Below are positions 6,972 to 7,305 of a stretch of DNA of 7,305 bases, piece by piece (positions within the stretch are counted from its first letter, which is position 1; each line of letters starts with the position of its first letter). The notes below the pieces were generated by a model. That model ran no database searches. It was not told the DNA's origin and worked only from the letters and a program-made list of their open reading frames with translations. The DNA lies in NCBI GenBank assembly GCA_013140955.1, contig JABFRY010000041.1, positions 1 through 7,305 on the forward strand. The letters are read 5' to 3'. Source of the stretch: Acidobacteriota bacterium (GTDB taxonomy: Bacteria; Acidobacteriota; Vicinamibacteria; Vicinamibacterales; UBA2999). The position numbers and the translations under genes are program-made.

Positions 6972-7305
6972 ATGATGACGACCCACTGCTCTCGAATCCG
7001 CGGCTGCACCCTGCCAGCGCTGGCGCCGGCCCTGGCGCCGGCACTGGCTGTGGCCCTCGCCCTGGGCGCGGCGCTCGCCCCGACGGCTGGCGCCCAGCAG
7101 CCTCCTCGCACCGAAGACCTCACGGTGAGCTTCAGCGACCCCTCGCGGCCAGGCCTCCTCGAAGTGGGGCTCATGGAGGGGACGGTGACCATTCGTGGCA
7201 CCGCCCGTCAGGACGTCCACATCGAGGCGACGCCGCGTGAGGGCGCGCGGCTGCGCCGGCCGTCGGAGGCGCCCCCGGGCATGCGGCGCCTCACCCCGGG
7301 CGCCG
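6972..7305 (+). CDS. Exported DUF4097-like protein, N-terminal part, 3'-truncated by the window edge
   Basis: The frame is open from ATG 6972 (or 6975) to the window end, giving 111 codons without a stop. The first 41 residues are a clear Sec signal peptide: an n-region with R8 and R10, a long Ala/Leu/Pro hydrophobic core built partly from a repeat, and an A-x-A-type cleavage site at TAGA|QQ. The mature start (DLTVSFSDPSRPGLLEVGL followed by MEGTVTIRG) has the beta-strand, glycine-turn, beta-strand style of DUF4097-like proteins, with a G-T-V-T-I-R-G rung like those of the preceding gene. It starts five bases after the previous stop, so it belongs to the same operon. Assignment to DUF4097 rests on a short stretch and is less certain than for the neighbour; only 'exported protein' is firm. 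Confidence 0.75.
   Translation, partial: MMTTHCSRIRGCTLPALAPALAPALAVALALGAALAPTAGAQQPPRTEDLTVSFSDPSRPGLLEVGLMEGTVTIRGTARQDVHIEATPREGARLRRPSEAPPGMRRLTPGA
7020..7043 (+). repeat. Two-unit 12-base tandem repeat in a signal peptide
   Basis: CTGGCGCCGGCC (7020-7031) is followed directly by CTGGCGCCGGCA (7032-7043), with a partial third unit CTGGCT. In frame it encodes LAPA twice, within the hydrophobic core of the signal peptide. Each unit holds the palindrome GGCGCC. Confidence 0.8.

Noticed and set aside
5815..7044. A 409-codon minus-strand frame over the DUF4097 genes
   Set aside because: Arg/Gly/His-rich shadow; the plus strand has signal peptides and regular N-G rungs in the overlapping genes.

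Overview
This is high-GC bacterial DNA (roughly 70% G+C by eye, with third codon positions strongly G/C). All six supported genes lie on the + strand and are closely packed. The gene order ECF sigma factor, zinc-finger anti-sigma with HEAT-like repeats, then DUF4097-type exported proteins, together with the wording of these proteins, recalls Acidobacteriota (Vicinamibacteria-like). That placement is inference from family resemblance; no rRNA or other phylogenetic marker is present.

Left part (1-4422): the 3' part of an unrecognised gene enters from the left edge and ends at 801. After 18 bases comes a 1200-codon gene for a three-enzyme fusion of the 'TM0106 family RecB-like nuclease / SF1 helicase' type: an N-terminal RecB/Cas4-like nuclease with a four-cysteine Fe-S signature, a central DEDD/RNase H-like exonuclease domain (YprB-like), and a C-terminal Upf1/Dna2-like superfamily 1B helicase. 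The family is recognised, but I know of no settled biological role. Repair, recombination or defence are all possible, and nothing else in the window decides between them.

Middle (4423-4512): a short intergenic stretch with a GC-rich hairpin and a TGTAAC element resembling the -35 box of ECF sigma promoters. It separates the nuclease-helicase from the next operon.

Right part (4513-7305): a compact envelope-signalling operon. It holds an ECF sigma-70 factor, an overlapping membrane anti-sigma factor (zinc-finger domain inside, one membrane helix, HEAT-like repeats probably outside), a DUF4097 beta-solenoid-like protein, and the start of a second, probably related exported protein that runs off the right edge. 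Overlaps and gaps of a few bases indicate co-transcription. The likely logic is that the anti-sigma factor holds the sigma factor at the membrane until an envelope signal releases it, and that the exported proteins are regulon members or part of the sensing apparatus.

A recurring small-scale feature is degenerate 12-base, in-frame tandem repetition (four-residue units) in three different genes: the first gene, the linker inside the helicase core, and the signal peptide of the last gene. I see no RNA genes, CRISPR arrays, insertion sequences or attachment sites.
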